Below, one piece after another: positions 63,649 to 64,000 of a stretch of DNA of 64,000 nt. Location: the NCBI RefSeq assembly GCF_000377405.1, contig NZ_KB905020.1, forward strand, positions 496,001 to 560,000, in the 5' to 3' direction. The first letter of the stretch is position 1; each line of letters starts with the position of its first letter. The notes under the pieces are model-generated. The model was given only the letters and a program-made list of their open reading frames with translations. It was not told the origin of the DNA and did not search any database. The translations under genes and the position numbers were made by a program. The stretch is from Thioalkalivibrio sp. ALE31 (GTDB lineage Bacteria; Pseudomonadota; Gammaproteobacteria; Ectothiorhodospirales; Ectothiorhodospiraceae).

Positions 63649-64000
63649 ATGGACATAAGCGTCGTCACCACCCGGCCCTTTTCCGACCAGAAGCCCGGCA
63701 CCTCCGGCCTGCGGAAGCGCGTCCGCCAGTTCCGCCAGCCGCACTACCTCGAGAACTACATCCAGAGCATCTTCGACGCCTGTCCCGACCTGAAGGACGG
63801 CGAACTGCTCCTGGGTGGCGACGGGCGCTTCCACAACCGCGAGGCGATCCAGCTGATCCTGCGCATGGCCCTGGCCAACGGTGTGAAGAAGGTCGCCGTG
63901 GGGCACGCCGGCCTCCTGTCGACCCCGGCCGCATCGCACCTCATCCGCTCGCGCGGGGCGACGGGCGCCCTGATCCTGTCTGCCTCGCACAACCCGGGAG
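63649..64000 (+). CDS. pgm: Phosphoglucomutase Pgm (partial)
   Basis: The N-terminal 117 codons of an alpha-D-glucose phosphate-specific phosphoglucomutase: TTRPFSDQKPGTSGLRKRVR, then ELLLGGDGRFHNREAIQLIL, and the active-site serine motif ILSASHNPG at the edge of the window. It interconverts glucose 6- and 1-phosphate and so feeds UDP-glucose, the Ugd substrate. AAGGA lies 11 bases before the ATG. The rest is beyond the window. Confidence 0.93.
   Translation, partial: MDISVVTTRPFSDQKPGTSGLRKRVRQFRQPHYLENYIQSIFDACPDLKDGELLLGGDGRFHNREAIQLILRMALANGVKKVAVGHAGLLSTPAASHLIRSRGATGALILSASHNPG

Noticed and set aside
63535-63990. Long extension of the DUF1249 frame
   Set aside because: It is antisense to the phosphoglucomutase, which has a clear active-site motif on the plus strand.

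Overview
The window is a 64 kb stretch of a GC-rich chromosome from a gammaproteobacterium. RecC-RecB-RecD, SMC-ZipA-LigA, ZipA itself (found only in gammaproteobacteria), a YqiB-type DUF1249 protein and a CysZ-type protein all point that way. The style of the genome (high GC, many GTAG/GTGG REP palindromes, paired c-di-GMP proteins) would suit the Chromatiales/Ectothiorhodospiraceae (for example Thioalkalivibrio), but that is inference. Both ends cut genes: recD at the left edge and a phosphoglucomutase at the right edge.

Layout. 1-8.4 kb: recC-recB-recD operon on the minus strand with ATGA overlaps. 8.6-11.9 kb: a membrane PAS/GGDEF/EAL protein. 12.1-13.7 kb: a 282-bp inverted-repeat element, a secreted DUF302 protein, and two small acidic proteins behind an FNR-like box. 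13.7-19.6 kb: a REP-rich island with an Mrr-like gene and three toxin-antitoxin modules (higBA, vapBC, hipBA). 17.1-40.4 kb: a surface-polysaccharide locus, almost entirely on the minus strand. From promoter-proximal to distal it holds a WbpM/PglF-type dehydratase, Ugd, an EPS-type MarR regulator, an ABC-transmembrane/kinase-like fusion, a broken sulfotransferase, a capsule glycosyltransferase-like protein, a complete pseBCFGHI operon for CMP-pseudaminic acid, transposon debris, a teichoic-acid-like module (TagF-like, GlpQ-like, TagD, LicD), an SDR epimerase and an initiating sugar transferase. hipBA is inserted between the last two.

40.6-42.2 kb holds a REP-associated tyrosine transposase between REP pairs and a MntA/HepT module whose HepT half is broken. 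42.3-49.2 kb is smc-zipA-ligA. 49.4-52.2 kb carries queF, a FGGY sugar kinase, a DUF3185 protein and a CysZ-like protein. 52.6-56.4 kb holds a DUF1631 protein, a Rieske ferredoxin, a lipoprotein and YaiI. 56.4-57.0 kb is a small membrane gene (PLDc_N type) that is frameshifted and split by a second full copy of the 282-bp element. 57-63 kb carries a FlhG/MinD-like ATPase divergent from an HDOD-histidine kinase and a REC-PAS-GGDEF-EAL response regulator. DUF1249 and pgm close the window.

How the genes work together. The glycan locus appears able to make UDP-linked acetamido sugars (WbpM-like, epimerase), UDP-glucuronate (Ugd), CMP-pseudaminic acid (PseBCFGHI) and CDP-glycerol (TagD), and to polymerise glycerol phosphate (TagF-like). 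This suggests a capsule or O-chain with both nonulosonate and glycerol-phosphate parts. The most unusual signals are the 282-bp element, whose stems differ between copies yet remain complementary, and the ABC-transmembrane/kinase-like fusion.
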